Assembly: GCF_000621625.1 (NCBI RefSeq)
Contig: NZ_JHXV01000006.1
Coordinates: 1-64,000 of the forward strand
Source: Crocinitomix catalasitica ATCC 23190
Lineage (GTDB): Bacteria > Bacteroidota > Bacteroidia > Flavobacteriales_D > Crocinitomicaceae
Reading direction: 5' to 3'
Length of the DNA stretch: 64,000 nucleotides
The translations under genes were made by a program, and so were the position numbers. The notes under the pieces were generated by a model, which was not told where the DNA came from, did no database searches, and was given only the letters and a program-made list of their open reading frames with translations. Of this stretch, positions 26,204 through 34,738 are shown one piece after another. Within the stretch, counting starts at the first letter, position 1. The number at the start of each line of letters is the position of its first letter.

Positions 26204-26679
26204 GATATTCTTTTAATGTTATACAATGGAGAAGCTACTCCTCCTGATTCATTTTCAAAATCGGAATTATTTCCATTGACTATGTCTCCCAATTTATCAA
26301 TCGAGTTCCACCCTAATAATGCTGATCCGTACCTTTTAAAAGTTGTTGGAAGCTCCACATTGTCCTTATTACCATGCGTGTATACGCCTACAATTCTTTT
26401 CCCATCGGCATACGCTTTTCGAATCTCATAATTAACCCACTTTCTTTTATGTGTTTCGGGACCAATTAAACAAATAACGGTACTTGATTGCATTATCCGC
26501 ATGTTTAATAGCCTTTTTACAACGGCATCTGAAGGTTTACGACCATCTTTATGCTTAGTACTATCAATAGAAAAGTTTCTAACATTAAACCCACCACCTT
26601 TTAATCTTTCTTTCAATGATTGGACATGATGATCATCTTTGCCATAATGGCTTATAAATATATTACTGGTATCTGCCAT
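26197..26679 (-). CDS. ThsB-like TIR-domain protein
   Basis: 160 residues, nearly all TIR-like: the first strand IFISHYGKDD (7-16), VICLIGPETHKRKWVNYEI with the putative catalytic glutamate E85, and KRIVGVYTHG. The layout resembles the TIR-like DUF1863/MTH538 group to which Thoeris ThsB belongs. ThsB proteins make cyclic ADP-ribose-type signals from NAD when phage is detected. That activity is known for the family and inferred here. It lies 10 bases after the pyrophosphorylase-like gene and overlaps the Nmad2 gene. Confidence 0.78.
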   Translation of the reverse strand: MADTSNIFISHYGKDDHHVQSLKERLKGGGFNVRNFSIDSTKHKDGRKPSDAVVKRLLNMRIMQSSTVICLIGPETHKRKWVNYEIRKAYADGKRIVGVYTHGNKDNVELPTTFKRYGSALLGWNSIDKLGDIVNGNNSDFENESGGVASPLYNIKRISC

Positions 26680-26689
26680 ATGCTAATAA

Positions 26690-27685
26690 TTAGATTTCCA
26701 AATTCCATTTGTTAGGGAAACAATACTGAATTTCCTTACTTTTTGGTTTATACTTTTGCTTTATTCTTTTACGTCCATTTAATCCAGAAAATTCAGGGTG
26801 TGCAACTCTTGAATATTTTGCAACTTCACAAAAAATATTTTGGCAATCAATTAGGCGTAATTTTCTTTTATTTAAATAGCTGAAATTTAAGTCTAACCTC
26901 TGAAAATGATATTCTTGCGTATTGGTAACGTACCTAATTATATCTTCGTAACTCTTATTTCCAATATCACTAAAACACTTTTGAATGCCTTCGATTGCTC
27001 CAGGGCCGGCTTTCACAAATTCCATTTCACTATAATTTGTGATTTCGCTATAATTAATATCTGTTATAAGTTGATAAGCTAGAAAAGTTCCTATTGAAGG
27101 ATAGCATAACATAAGTTCATATCCCTCTTTCATGTCTTTACTTCTCATCAATTTTTCAGCTAATCCGTCCTCAATCATTTCTTCTATCATTAATAAATGA
27201 TTTTGGTGTTTTCTCCTTTGTCCATATCTAGACTTTGCTGAAGCCATGATGTATGCGGCAGAATATATGGATACCTTGTTATCTAATAAGCTTGTCAGAA
27301 CATTGTCATACCTGTCAAAATCGAAGGAGTCATAACTGATTCCATCTAATTCATGTTCCAGATAATCCCAAGTTTCTATTTTATTAAAAATCTTGAATAG
27401 AAGTATTCTGAAAAGGATATTTCTAGGGTCATTATCGTGCCTGTAAATCACATCAGATATTAAATACTGACTTACACGATCTAGTACCCTATAGACATTA
27501 GTAAATTTGTATTCTTGGAGAATGACATCATTTGTCAATAAAGATTCTTTATGAATTTTATTATAGAATATATTTTGACGTTCAACAGCGAATTTCCAAT
27601 AGGTGTCGAATACAATTGTTGGCTTTAGCCCAAATGCATGGGCATCATTATTTTTAATACTATTTCTTTTCTCCATTAAAAGCAT
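26690..27685 (-). CDS. Alpha-glutamyl/putrescinyl thymine pyrophosphorylase-like protein
   Basis: 331 residues. The region EYKFTNVYRVLDRVSQYLI (59-76) preceded by FYNKIHKESLLTND, and the later RYGQRRKHQNH and GPGAIEGIQKCFSD segments, match my knowledge of aGPT-Pplase proteins. The founding members act in phages to build hypermodified thymines from pyrophosphorylated hydroxymethyluracil in DNA; the clade seen in bacteria is predicted to work with base or nucleotide conflict systems. The C-terminus is basic (KRIKQKYKPKSK), suitable for nucleic acid binding. ATG 27685 and a second at 27676 are both usable. Confidence 0.75.
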   Translation of the reverse strand: MLLMEKRNSIKNNDAHAFGLKPTIVFDTYWKFAVERQNIFYNKIHKESLLTNDVILQEYKFTNVYRVLDRVSQYLISDVIYRHDNDPRNILFRILLFKIFNKIETWDYLEHELDGISYDSFDFDRYDNVLTSLLDNKVSIYSAAYIMASAKSRYGQRRKHQNHLLMIEEMIEDGLAEKLMRSKDMKEGYELMLCYPSIGTFLAYQLITDINYSEITNYSEMEFVKAGPGAIEGIQKCFSDIGNKSYEDIIRYVTNTQEYHFQRLDLNFSYLNKRKLRLIDCQNIFCEVAKYSRVAHPEFSGLNGRKRIKQKYKPKSKEIQYCFPNKWNLEI

Positions 27686-27692
27686 AAATGTT

Positions 27693-28652
27693 CTAACTAC
27701 TAAATTTTTGTGTTAATCCGAGAAGGATCAAATAAATAATTTCACTTATATGAGGAGTAGTTGCTAATCGTTTATTTTGAGATAATGTTAGACCATTGAG
27801 AAGGGATATTCCCTCCCAACCAAGTTTATTTATTACTTCCTTGATCTCAGAATAATTCACAGGTTTTTCGGAATAATTTTGATTGAATAATGTTATTAAC
27901 TTTTGATATTCTTCGTTATCTGCCATATAATCTTGATCAAATATAGAAGTGTCTTTATCTTCCAATAATGCAACAATTTGCTTTGTCACTCCACCAAAAG
28001 CACCAATTAAAAAAATTGGTTGTTCCTTATTTAGAGCAATAACAAACTCTTCCAAAACACCCGGATATTTCCCTTTGAATCCAGAAGTTTTTCCTCCAAG
28101 AAACACTCTAGCATCACAAGAATGATTCATTTTCTCTCTCATCTCAGTTAAGCAACGTGCCCATAAGTATTGATTTTCTCCTTTTGATGGAGGTAGAAAT
28201 TCATTCAGATCTTTTATTTCAATATCAGATGGTGGATCAACAGGGATAAAAGTTACCTTAGTAATTAATTCTGCACGTTGTTCTTTTGTCAAATTAAGAC
28301 TCAAAGGCCAAGCTAAATAACTGTAAAATCTTTCTTCGTTTGAATCTGGAACATTATAGTAATTTAATAGATCAAAGAATAACTCAGTAAACCCTCCATT
28401 CCTTAGATCTCCTCCATATGCTAATGCACCACCCAATGATAAAGTATACTTTGCAGTTTCAATCATTGCATCTCGAAGATGATTTATGTCAAATCCTAAT
28501 TCTTCTAAGTCCTCACATTCCGAAATTGACACCCCTATGCGTTTATCTTTAAGGAGAAAACGTCTCTCAAAACGATCATTACTTGTAAGTACAATGTCAT
28601 TTACTGAACCACTATCGTCCGATTGATTTGTGATGTTAATATGATCAGTCAT
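27693..28652 (-). CDS. SLOG-domain protein (putative nucleotide-signal sensor)
   Basis: 319 residues. A Rossmann-like SLOG core is seen as RIGVSISECEDLEELGF (38-54), HLRDAMIETAKYTLSLGG, the loop YGGDLRNGGFTELFFDL (79-95) and the later FLIGAFGGVTKQI. SLOG domains bind nucleotide-derived ligands; in Thoeris ThsA the SLOG senses the TIR product. Here the domain is free-standing, with no Sir2 or membrane domain, so the output is not obvious. The gene overlaps the double-TIR gene by 8 bases, a pairing that suggests signal maker and sensor. Confidence 0.78.
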   Translation of the reverse strand: MTDHINITNQSDDSGSVNDIVLTSNDRFERRFLLKDKRIGVSISECEDLEELGFDINHLRDAMIETAKYTLSLGGALAYGGDLRNGGFTELFFDLLNYYNVPDSNEERFYSYLAWPLSLNLTKEQRAELITKVTFIPVDPPSDIEIKDLNEFLPPSKGENQYLWARCLTEMREKMNHSCDARVFLGGKTSGFKGKYPGVLEEFVIALNKEQPIFLIGAFGGVTKQIVALLEDKDTSIFDQDYMADNEEYQKLITLFNQNYSEKPVNYSEIKEVINKLGWEGISLLNGLTLSQNKRLATTPHISEIIYLILLGLTQKFSS

Positions 28653-29850
28653 CTTTTTTTAAAATTAAGGATGGAATTGTTGTTGGAGTTACAAAATGAT
28701 AAGTGTTATCCATTTTTAATAAAAGTTCTGTTTCTTCAGTTCCCAATGGAGGGTCGGGATATACAATTAGTTTGAACGCCGAATCATTATTATCTTCGAA
28801 TTTTCTGTCTTTTAATTGCAAAAAACTATAAAGTTCTGGGGTAGTTGAAAGAATAGAATCAGCTCTTAAGCCATAAAGCGTAGTTATTTCGTCTAATAGC
28901 ATCCTCGTGTATTTATTGTAGAGTACTTGTTCAAGTGTTAAACATATAATATCTTCGTAATTATCTTTTAATCGAATTGACGGATAATTACCCATATAAG
29001 GGAAGGTTCTTTTCTCTCCATTTTGAATTGCATTAACAATTACAACTGGACAACCATGTTTTTTTGCTGTTAACACTTCAATTCTACACCACTCTCGTTC
29101 GGCATAACTATCAGACTGAAAAGCAACTAGGGCAGAATTTTCAATAGCTCTTTTAATCTCATCTCCGAAATTTGAACCAAATGAAATATCATTTGCGTCA
29201 AAAAAAGTTTTCAATTGTGTTTCAGAATTTATAAAATCCTTAAACTTATTAGCTTCATACTTAGAGTCATCGTGTTTGGAGTGGCTAATAAACAGCTTTA
29301 TCGGAGGTGGTAAATGTTCAAAGGATTCTTGCTCATCAACTGCCTTCTTCATGTTGAGCATTAATCGACATAACTCATGCGTTATATTGAGCCTTATATA
29401 GCGAAATAAATTGTTTTCATTATGTGTTAGGAATTCCCTTTTCTCTTCGATTTTATCCGCCCTTAAAAAGTTTAATTGCCCAAGGAGCTTTGAAAAACCA
29501 TAAGCATTTTTTGAAATTGCTACGGGATATACTTTTGTCTTCCCTCTGTTTGCTAGGGAATCAGAAAGAATGTCTTCTATATAACTTTTGTAGTTCTTGT
29601 CAGTTACAAAATCATCATCAATTAAAGGAATAATCGCATTAAATATGGATTCGTTGTAATTTATTTTCTTGGGAAAATCTTGATCTTTATAATTAACCTT
29701 TCTGAAATACACAGGTATTCCAATTGCACGGTTTAAAGGTTTTTCAGAATCACGACAAAAAACAGAGTACAAATAGTCAGCAATTTTCTGCCCATCTTTG
29801 AAACTAGGATGCCAAATAATGTAAATTGCTAGTGGACTTTTAAAATTCAT
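28645..29850 (-). CDS. Double TIR-domain protein
   Basis: 401 residues. The C-terminal TIR (about 184-300) has IKLFISHSKHDD, FFDANDISFGSNFGDEI and REWCRIEVLTAKK with the putative catalytic glutamate E258. The N-terminal part (about 6-130) is TIR-like too, with IYIIWHPSFKDGQKIADYL and IIPLIDDDF, but lacks an obvious catalytic glutamate, so it may be a binding or assembly module. A tail of 100 residues follows. The gene lies between the small TIR and SLOG genes with overlaps of 4 and 8 bases. Confidence 0.8.
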   Translation of the reverse strand: MNFKSPLAIYIIWHPSFKDGQKIADYLYSVFCRDSEKPLNRAIGIPVYFRKVNYKDQDFPKKINYNESIFNAIIPLIDDDFVTDKNYKSYIEDILSDSLANRGKTKVYPVAISKNAYGFSKLLGQLNFLRADKIEEKREFLTHNENNLFRYIRLNITHELCRLMLNMKKAVDEQESFEHLPPPIKLFISHSKHDDSKYEANKFKDFINSETQLKTFFDANDISFGSNFGDEIKRAIENSALVAFQSDSYAEREWCRIEVLTAKKHGCPVVIVNAIQNGEKRTFPYMGNYPSIRLKDNYEDIICLTLEQVLYNKYTRMLLDEITTLYGLRADSILSTTPELYSFLQLKDRKFEDNNDSAFKLIVYPDPPLGTEETELLLKMDNTYHFVTPTTIPSLILKKDD

Positions 29851-30404
29851 GCGTTTACTAAGTATTTTTGGAGTGGGTTTGAAAAAGAACTAAAAGTTTT
29901 CACAGTATGCCCTTTTTGAATCATAGACTCATAAAGTTTATACTGAGACCGAACAATTGCTAAGAAAGAAATCAGGGACTGAAAACCATGTAGCAAGTCC
30001 TTTGTTTTCAAATAATCAGGTAAGCTTGATTCTGGGAGATTCCGATGTTTTAGAATTTTCATTTTTGTTCCCATATGATCGTAAGCATATCCAATTTCAA
30101 AAGGAACCCATGGAGATTCATACGTTGTTGGTGAAACAATTACAAGCATAAAATTGGATTTATTTAGCCCTTCTTTTATAGAATTTGTAACCTTTGCAGG
30201 CGAACTGCTCTTTTTTGGGTTTATATCTTCTAAATCAAAAAACACATCGATTTGATGCTCTTTGATATAATCCGCTACCGCTGAAGCAAAATCCTCATCT
30301 TTTCTTTGATAACTTATGAAAATGCATGGTACATCTTTTTCCTTTTCTTCAGAAATCAATCTAAAAATTCTATCAATACGATCAGCTCTATTTTTCCCTT
30401 CCAT
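29847..30404 (-). CDS. TIR-domain protein
   Basis: 185 residues. The TIR domain spans about 25-125: PCIFISYQRKDEDFASAVADY, VFFDLEDIN, MLVIVSPTTYESPW and VPFEIGYAYD with the putative catalytic glutamate E103. Bacterial TIRs of this kind cleave NAD or make cyclic ADP-ribose signals. A helical N-terminal extension and a C-terminal tail of 60 residues may serve partner binding. It follows the MazG gene after one base and overlaps the double-TIR gene by four. Confidence 0.82.
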   Translation of the reverse strand: MEGKNRADRIDRIFRLISEEKEKDVPCIFISYQRKDEDFASAVADYIKEHQIDVFFDLEDINPKKSSSPAKVTNSIKEGLNKSNFMLVIVSPTTYESPWVPFEIGYAYDHMGTKMKILKHRNLPESSLPDYLKTKDLLHGFQSLISFLAIVRSQYKLYESMIQKGHTVKTFSSFSNPLQKYLVNA

Positions 30405-30405
30405 G

Positions 30406-31296
30406 TTAATTTTTCCCTAAATAAATTAGTTTTCTATTTTTTATACTAACCAACACCCTTCCGCCGTTATTTTTACGTAGCTCGTCAAATACTTGATAAG
30501 AGTTAATTATCGTTGTTTCCCATTGTTTTTGCGTACAACTACTAACTTCGATTCCACTAACAAGTTTTTGAATTGTTTTAAGGATTTCAGAATCGACACT
30601 ACTACTATATTTGAATAATTGATGATCCATACTATGATTATAAATATATAGACTAACTAATTCTTCTGTAATCGTAGCTCTTGCACCATCTTCCACTTCA
30701 TCAATATTGTCGTCACTTTTTCTTTTTAAACCCATTAATTCTCTCACTACAGGAGACCATCCAAGATAAGCTACATATCCAAAATGAAAAATATCATGAA
30801 ATCTATACCCATCATCTTGATGAGAATTATCTGTAATATCATCGCCTAATTGATTTCCAGTAAGCTTCTCAATTATTCTGACCTTTTCTTTACCTTCATG
30901 GTTTATAACTTTAAACATAACCTCAAACTCTCTGGGAAATTTTTCTTCCTTTGGGTAGGTTTCATCATAGGTAATAAAGTTATTCGATGATGAATTTTCA
31001 AAACGATCAGTAATTTTATTAAGATTTTTTTTTGCAATATCTTCAAGACTCAAGTCGTATTGAGTCGCTATTGTTGAAATATACCAAAGAACATCACCTA
31101 GTTCTTCTTTCAGTTTGTTGTTATAATTAGTATAAGATTCACCGTCTCTCAAACTTTTCTTTAGTTCCGATATTACAGACCCAGCTTCACCAATCAATCC
31201 TAAGAAAGGTATCAATGCACTTGCCTCTTTTGCCTTTGCATACTCCTGAATTGTTTTACTTGCTTTATTTTGGTATTCTTTAAATTCCATTTTCAA
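30406..31296 (-). CDS. MazG-type NTP pyrophosphohydrolase with C-terminal extension domain
   Basis: 296 residues. The all-alpha NTP pyrophosphohydrolase domain occupies about 5-98; the metal-binding acidic residues are seen in IGEAGSVISELKK (E37, E44) and KEELGDVLW (E64, E65, D68). The C-terminal half (about 124-290) has RFHDIFHFGYVAYLGW and EDGARATITEELVSLYIYNHS, a conserved extension I know from MazG-related proteins in conflict systems. The domain may cleave (d)NTPs or a signal nucleotide. It is the first gene of the operon, so it may be made in highest amount. Confidence 0.82.
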   Translation of the reverse strand: MKMEFKEYQNKASKTIQEYAKAKEASALIPFLGLIGEAGSVISELKKSLRDGESYTNYNNKLKEELGDVLWYISTIATQYDLSLEDIAKKNLNKITDRFENSSSNNFITYDETYPKEEKFPREFEVMFKVINHEGKEKVRIIEKLTGNQLGDDITDNSHQDDGYRFHDIFHFGYVAYLGWSPVVRELMGLKRKSDDNIDEVEDGARATITEELVSLYIYNHSMDHQLFKYSSSVDSEILKTIQKLVSGIEVSSCTQKQWETTIINSYQVFDELRKNNGGRVLVSIKNRKLIYLGKN

Positions 31297-31363
31297 TATG
31301 TTTTAACCTAGTTTCTTCCTAAAATTCTCTGGTTATTCAAAAATCTCTTTTTAAACTTCATCT

Positions 31364-31738
31364 CTATCCACAGGTGGATAGTCGTTTTCTACAAGTAATA
31401 TGATCAAAACAACTTTTGCGATGAAACTTTTTCATTTCAAATACTTTTTTATTTGTGTTATGGAATTGTTTTATCAATGAGTTGTAATATAGTAAATTGT
31501 ATTTGGAAAACAATCTAAATATAGGTCTATTTAAACCTGTATTTTTGATTATTTTATTCGTTTTGGTAACGATATCTATATCACCGTCTAAATCATAATC
31601 AAGAGAATTGGGCAGATCAATTGATGATCGATGCAAGCTTGAAGAATGTCCAAATATATTATACGGCGTAATACATTGGGAAAAACCAATACTGTAATAG
31701 TATAGGAATAGAAAAACAGAAAAGAGTTTACATTTCAT
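31364..31738 (-). pseudogene. Fragment of a secreted FG-GAP/VCBS repeat protein
   Basis: ATG 31738 gives a signal peptide (ending GFSQC) followed by NSLDYDLDGDIDIVTKTN and IIKNTG, which are the typical words of FG-GAP repeats, normally seen many times in long surface proteins. After one repeat the frame turns into an unrelated Lys/His-rich tail and stops. It is probably the 5' remnant of a longer gene cut off during island formation. It sits between lysS and the MazG gene, on the same strand. Confidence 0.55.
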
Positions 31739-31825
31739 TTGGCATAAGTTAGGGGTACAAGATAAGTAAAAATCTAATTTTAAATGAATTAGAGTCAAAT
31801 GTTCACCCCCAAGTAATTTTATAAC

Positions 31826-31909
31826 TTACCCAACAACCTCTACAGTTAAAGCATCATCAGTCTTCGTAACCTTGGTTAAACCATGTTTACCTAAACCTTT
31901 AATACCTTT
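31826..31909 (-). repeat. 84-bp lysS 3' end, right border of the island
   Basis: The final codons of the intact lysS gene, matched by the copy at 25193-25276. Homology ends at the stop codon on one side and after the KGIKG codons on the other. Confidence 0.92.
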
Positions 31910-33541
31910 GTCCCATTGTTTGTTAGAAAGGCCTGCAGCATCCTTTAAAGCGTTTAATTCCATTGATCCTGATTTAGAAAGAATATCAAAAATTACTTTT
32001 TCGTTTTCATTCAATTCAGGTCCTTTAGCTTGCTCAAATTTCTCCGGTCTCATTTGAGGGAAGAACAATACTTCTTGAATAGATTGATTGTTCGTTAAAT
32101 ACATTACCAATCTATCAATTCCAATTCCCAAACCAGATGTTGGGGGCATTCCATATTCTAGCGCTCTTAAGAAGTCTTGGTCAATAAATTCACCAGCTTC
32201 ATCATCTCCTTTAGCAGCTAATTTTATTTGCTCTTCAAATCTTTCTCTTTGATCGATTGGATCATTTAATTCTGAATATGCATTGGCTATTTCTTTACCA
32301 CAAACCATTAATTCGAATCGTTCTGTCAATTCAGGATCTTCTCGGTGAACTTTACATAAAGGCGACATCTCTTTCGGATAATCAGTGATGAAAGTCGGTT
32401 GGATATAATTCCCTTCACATTTCTCACCAAAAATTTCATCGATTAACTTTCCTTTACCCATCGTTTCATCAACAGGAATATTATTCGAACGACACCAATC
32501 AAATAGTTCTTTTTCAGTTTTATCTTTAATATCAAAGCCAGTAAAATCAATAATTGACTGACGCATGGTAACGCGTTTGTATGGCGCTTTAAAGTTTACT
32601 GTATGTTCACCAAATGTAGTTTCAGACGTTCCGTTTACTGCGACTGCACAATGTTCTAGCAATTGCTCAGTAAAGTCCATCATCCAATTGTAATCTTTGT
32701 AAGACACATAGATTTCCATTGCTGTAAACTCAGGATTATGTGTTCTGTCCATTCCTTCATTTCTGAAGTTTTTAGAGAACTCATAAACACCGTCGAATCC
32801 ACCAACGATCAATCTTTTTAAATACAATTCATTCGCAATTCGTAAATACAAAGGAATATCTAATGAATTGTGATGTGTAATAAAAGGTTTTGCTGCTGCA
32901 CCACCTGCGATAGGTTGTAAAACAGGTGTTTCAACTTCAAAATATTCGCGATCGTTAAAAAACTGACGCATTGCTGTCATTAACTTGGTACGTTTAATGA
33001 ATACTTCTTTAACATGAGGATTAACAACCAAATCAACATAACGTTGTCTATATCTTAATTCGGGACTTGTAAAAGCGTCATGAACAACACCCGCATCATC
33101 CGTTCGAGGTTGAGGTAAAGGTTTTAAAGCTTTACTTAAAACTGTAAATTTTAAGACTCGAACAGAAATTTCCTGAACTTGGGTTAAAAACAATTCCCCT
33201 TCAATTCCAATAAAATCACCTAAGTCTAAATACTTTTTATAGACATCATTGTACATTGTTTTATCTTCATCTGGACAAATCACATCTCGATTGAAGTAAA
33301 CTTGAATTCTACCGGCTGAATCTTGTAATTCGGCAAAAGATGCTTTTCCTTGCATTCTTCTCGCCATCAATCGTCCTGCTATTACAACCTTCTTTCCTTC
33401 AACAAAATTTTTCTTTATATCAGTTGACAGCTGATCTACTGGAAAAAGCGCCGCGGGGAAGGGGTCTATACCTAATTCCCTTAGCTTTGATAAAGATTCT
33501 CTACGTTGAATTTCTTGTTCGGACAATTGAATTGCACTCAT
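31826..33541 (-). CDS. lysS: Lysine-tRNA ligase, class II
   Basis: Charges tRNA-Lys. The start is ATG 33541 (MSAIQLSEQEIQRRESL); an earlier in-frame codon at 33601 would add 20 residues that do not fit the family. It has an OB-fold domain (VVIAGRLMARRMQGKASFA), a class II catalytic core with FRNEGMDRTHNPEFTAMEIY (key words RNEGMDRTHNPEF) and the motif 3 region GLGIGIDRLVM. At 571 residues it is slightly longer than E. coli LysS, with a C-terminal helical extension as in other Bacteroidota. Its 3' end is the boundary of the TIR/SLOG island. Confidence 0.97.
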   Translation of the reverse strand: MSAIQLSEQEIQRRESLSKLRELGIDPFPAALFPVDQLSTDIKKNFVEGKKVVIAGRLMARRMQGKASFAELQDSAGRIQVYFNRDVICPDEDKTMYNDVYKKYLDLGDFIGIEGELFLTQVQEISVRVLKFTVLSKALKPLPQPRTDDAGVVHDAFTSPELRYRQRYVDLVVNPHVKEVFIKRTKLMTAMRQFFNDREYFEVETPVLQPIAGGAAAKPFITHHNSLDIPLYLRIANELYLKRLIVGGFDGVYEFSKNFRNEGMDRTHNPEFTAMEIYVSYKDYNWMMDFTEQLLEHCAVAVNGTSETTFGEHTVNFKAPYKRVTMRQSIIDFTGFDIKDKTEKELFDWCRSNNIPVDETMGKGKLIDEIFGEKCEGNYIQPTFITDYPKEMSPLCKVHREDPELTERFELMVCGKEIANAYSELNDPIDQRERFEEQIKLAAKGDDEAGEFIDQDFLRALEYGMPPTSGLGIGIDRLVMYLTNNQSIQEVLFFPQMRPEKFEQAKGPELNENEKVIFDILSKSGSMELNALKDAAGLSNKQWDKGIKGLGKHGLTKVTKTDDALTVEVVG

Positions 33542-33689
33542 ATTTTTATAATTTAGGTCAACAAAGATAAGCCTTAAATAACAGGCAAAATGTATTTGCA
33601 ACTAAAATTTAACGAAATAATTAGAACAATTAAACAATTTTCACGTTCAAAACAACTAAGTTTGGACGTTTTTAAAATCAATCAGTTGA

Positions 33690-34676
33690 ATGAAGAGTAT
33701 TATTGCAAGTTTACCAAAGCAAGTTGAAGAAGCAATTCAAATAGGGGAATCGACCGCTTTTAAAGGAAGTGATCGTAAAATCGAGTCGATATTGATTTGT
33801 GGTCTAGGAGGTTCAGGCATTGGAGGAAAGATTATTCAGCAATTATTTGTTGATGAAATTAAAGTACCTTTTGCTACAATTAACGATTATGACATTCCTG
33901 CCTGGGTAAATGCAAATACTTTAGTGATTGCTTCGTCGTATTCTGGAAATACGGAAGAGACATTATCAGCCATTAAAGAAGCCAATGAAATAGGCGCTAT
34001 AATTTCTGTTATTACATCAGGTGGTGAGTTGTTGGAAATGGCGAAAGCGAATAACTGGAATCATTATGTGGTTCCCGGGGGACAACAACCTCGAGCTATG
34101 TTAGCTTATTCGTTAGTTCAACAAGTTTATATTTTAAAAAATTACGGGTTAATAGCCGAAGGACATTTAGCTGAATTGAAAGGTGTACCTGCTTTGTTAA
34201 ACAATAATACAGAGGACGTTCAAGAAAAGGCAATGGCTACTGCTAAGTCTTTTATTGATAAACATCCAATTATCTATGCCGGTTCACATTTCGAAGGAAT
34301 TGCGACCCGTTTCAGACAACAAATTAACGAGAATGGCAAGATGTTATGTTGGCATCACATTCTACCAGAAATGACCCACAACGAATTGGTTGGATGGGCT
34401 GGAGGTTCGAATGATTATGTTCCAATTTTCTTCAAAACTGACTTCGATCATAAAAGAACAGGTTACCGTTGGGAAATTTGTAAAGAGGTAATCGGAAAAT
34501 ATACAGATACCATTTTGGAATTCACTGCGAAAGGAGACAATAAAATTGCTCAAAACTTTTACCTGATTCATTTTGGGGATTGGGTGTCTTGGTTCATTTC
34601 TGAAATAAAAGATATTGATGCAGAAGAGGTAGAGGTAATCAAATACCTTAAAGGAGAAATGGGTAAGAAAGCCTAA
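33690..34676 (+). CDS. Bifunctional phosphoglucose/phosphomannose isomerase
   Basis: The 328-residue protein has a double SIS fold: ILICGLGGSGIGG and VIASSYSGNTEETLS near the N-terminus, then PGGQQPRAMLAYSL and a C-terminal isomerase domain with MTHNELVGW. These are marks of the archaeal-type PGI/PMI family that interconverts glucose-6-phosphate, mannose-6-phosphate and fructose-6-phosphate. Whether it is the only phosphoglucose isomerase cannot be told here. It is divergent from lysS. Confidence 0.88.
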   Translation: MKSIIASLPKQVEEAIQIGESTAFKGSDRKIESILICGLGGSGIGGKIIQQLFVDEIKVPFATINDYDIPAWVNANTLVIASSYSGNTEETLSAIKEANEIGAIISVITSGGELLEMAKANNWNHYVVPGGQQPRAMLAYSLVQQVYILKNYGLIAEGHLAELKGVPALLNNNTEDVQEKAMATAKSFIDKHPIIYAGSHFEGIATRFRQQINENGKMLCWHHILPEMTHNELVGWAGGSNDYVPIFFKTDFDHKRTGYRWEICKEVIGKYTDTILEFTAKGDNKIAQNFYLIHFGDWVSWFISEIKDIDAEEVEVIKYLKGEMGKKA

Positions 34677-34738
34677 ATTCTAATTCGACTTATTTCTTTT
34701 TCATACAAAAGTGCGGTAAAGAAAACTGTTTTTGGGTG

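Noticed and set aside
25193-31909. Classical integrative element with integrase
   Set aside because: No tyrosine or serine recombinase, excisionase or tRNA target is present in the island; only the direct repeats suggest integration.
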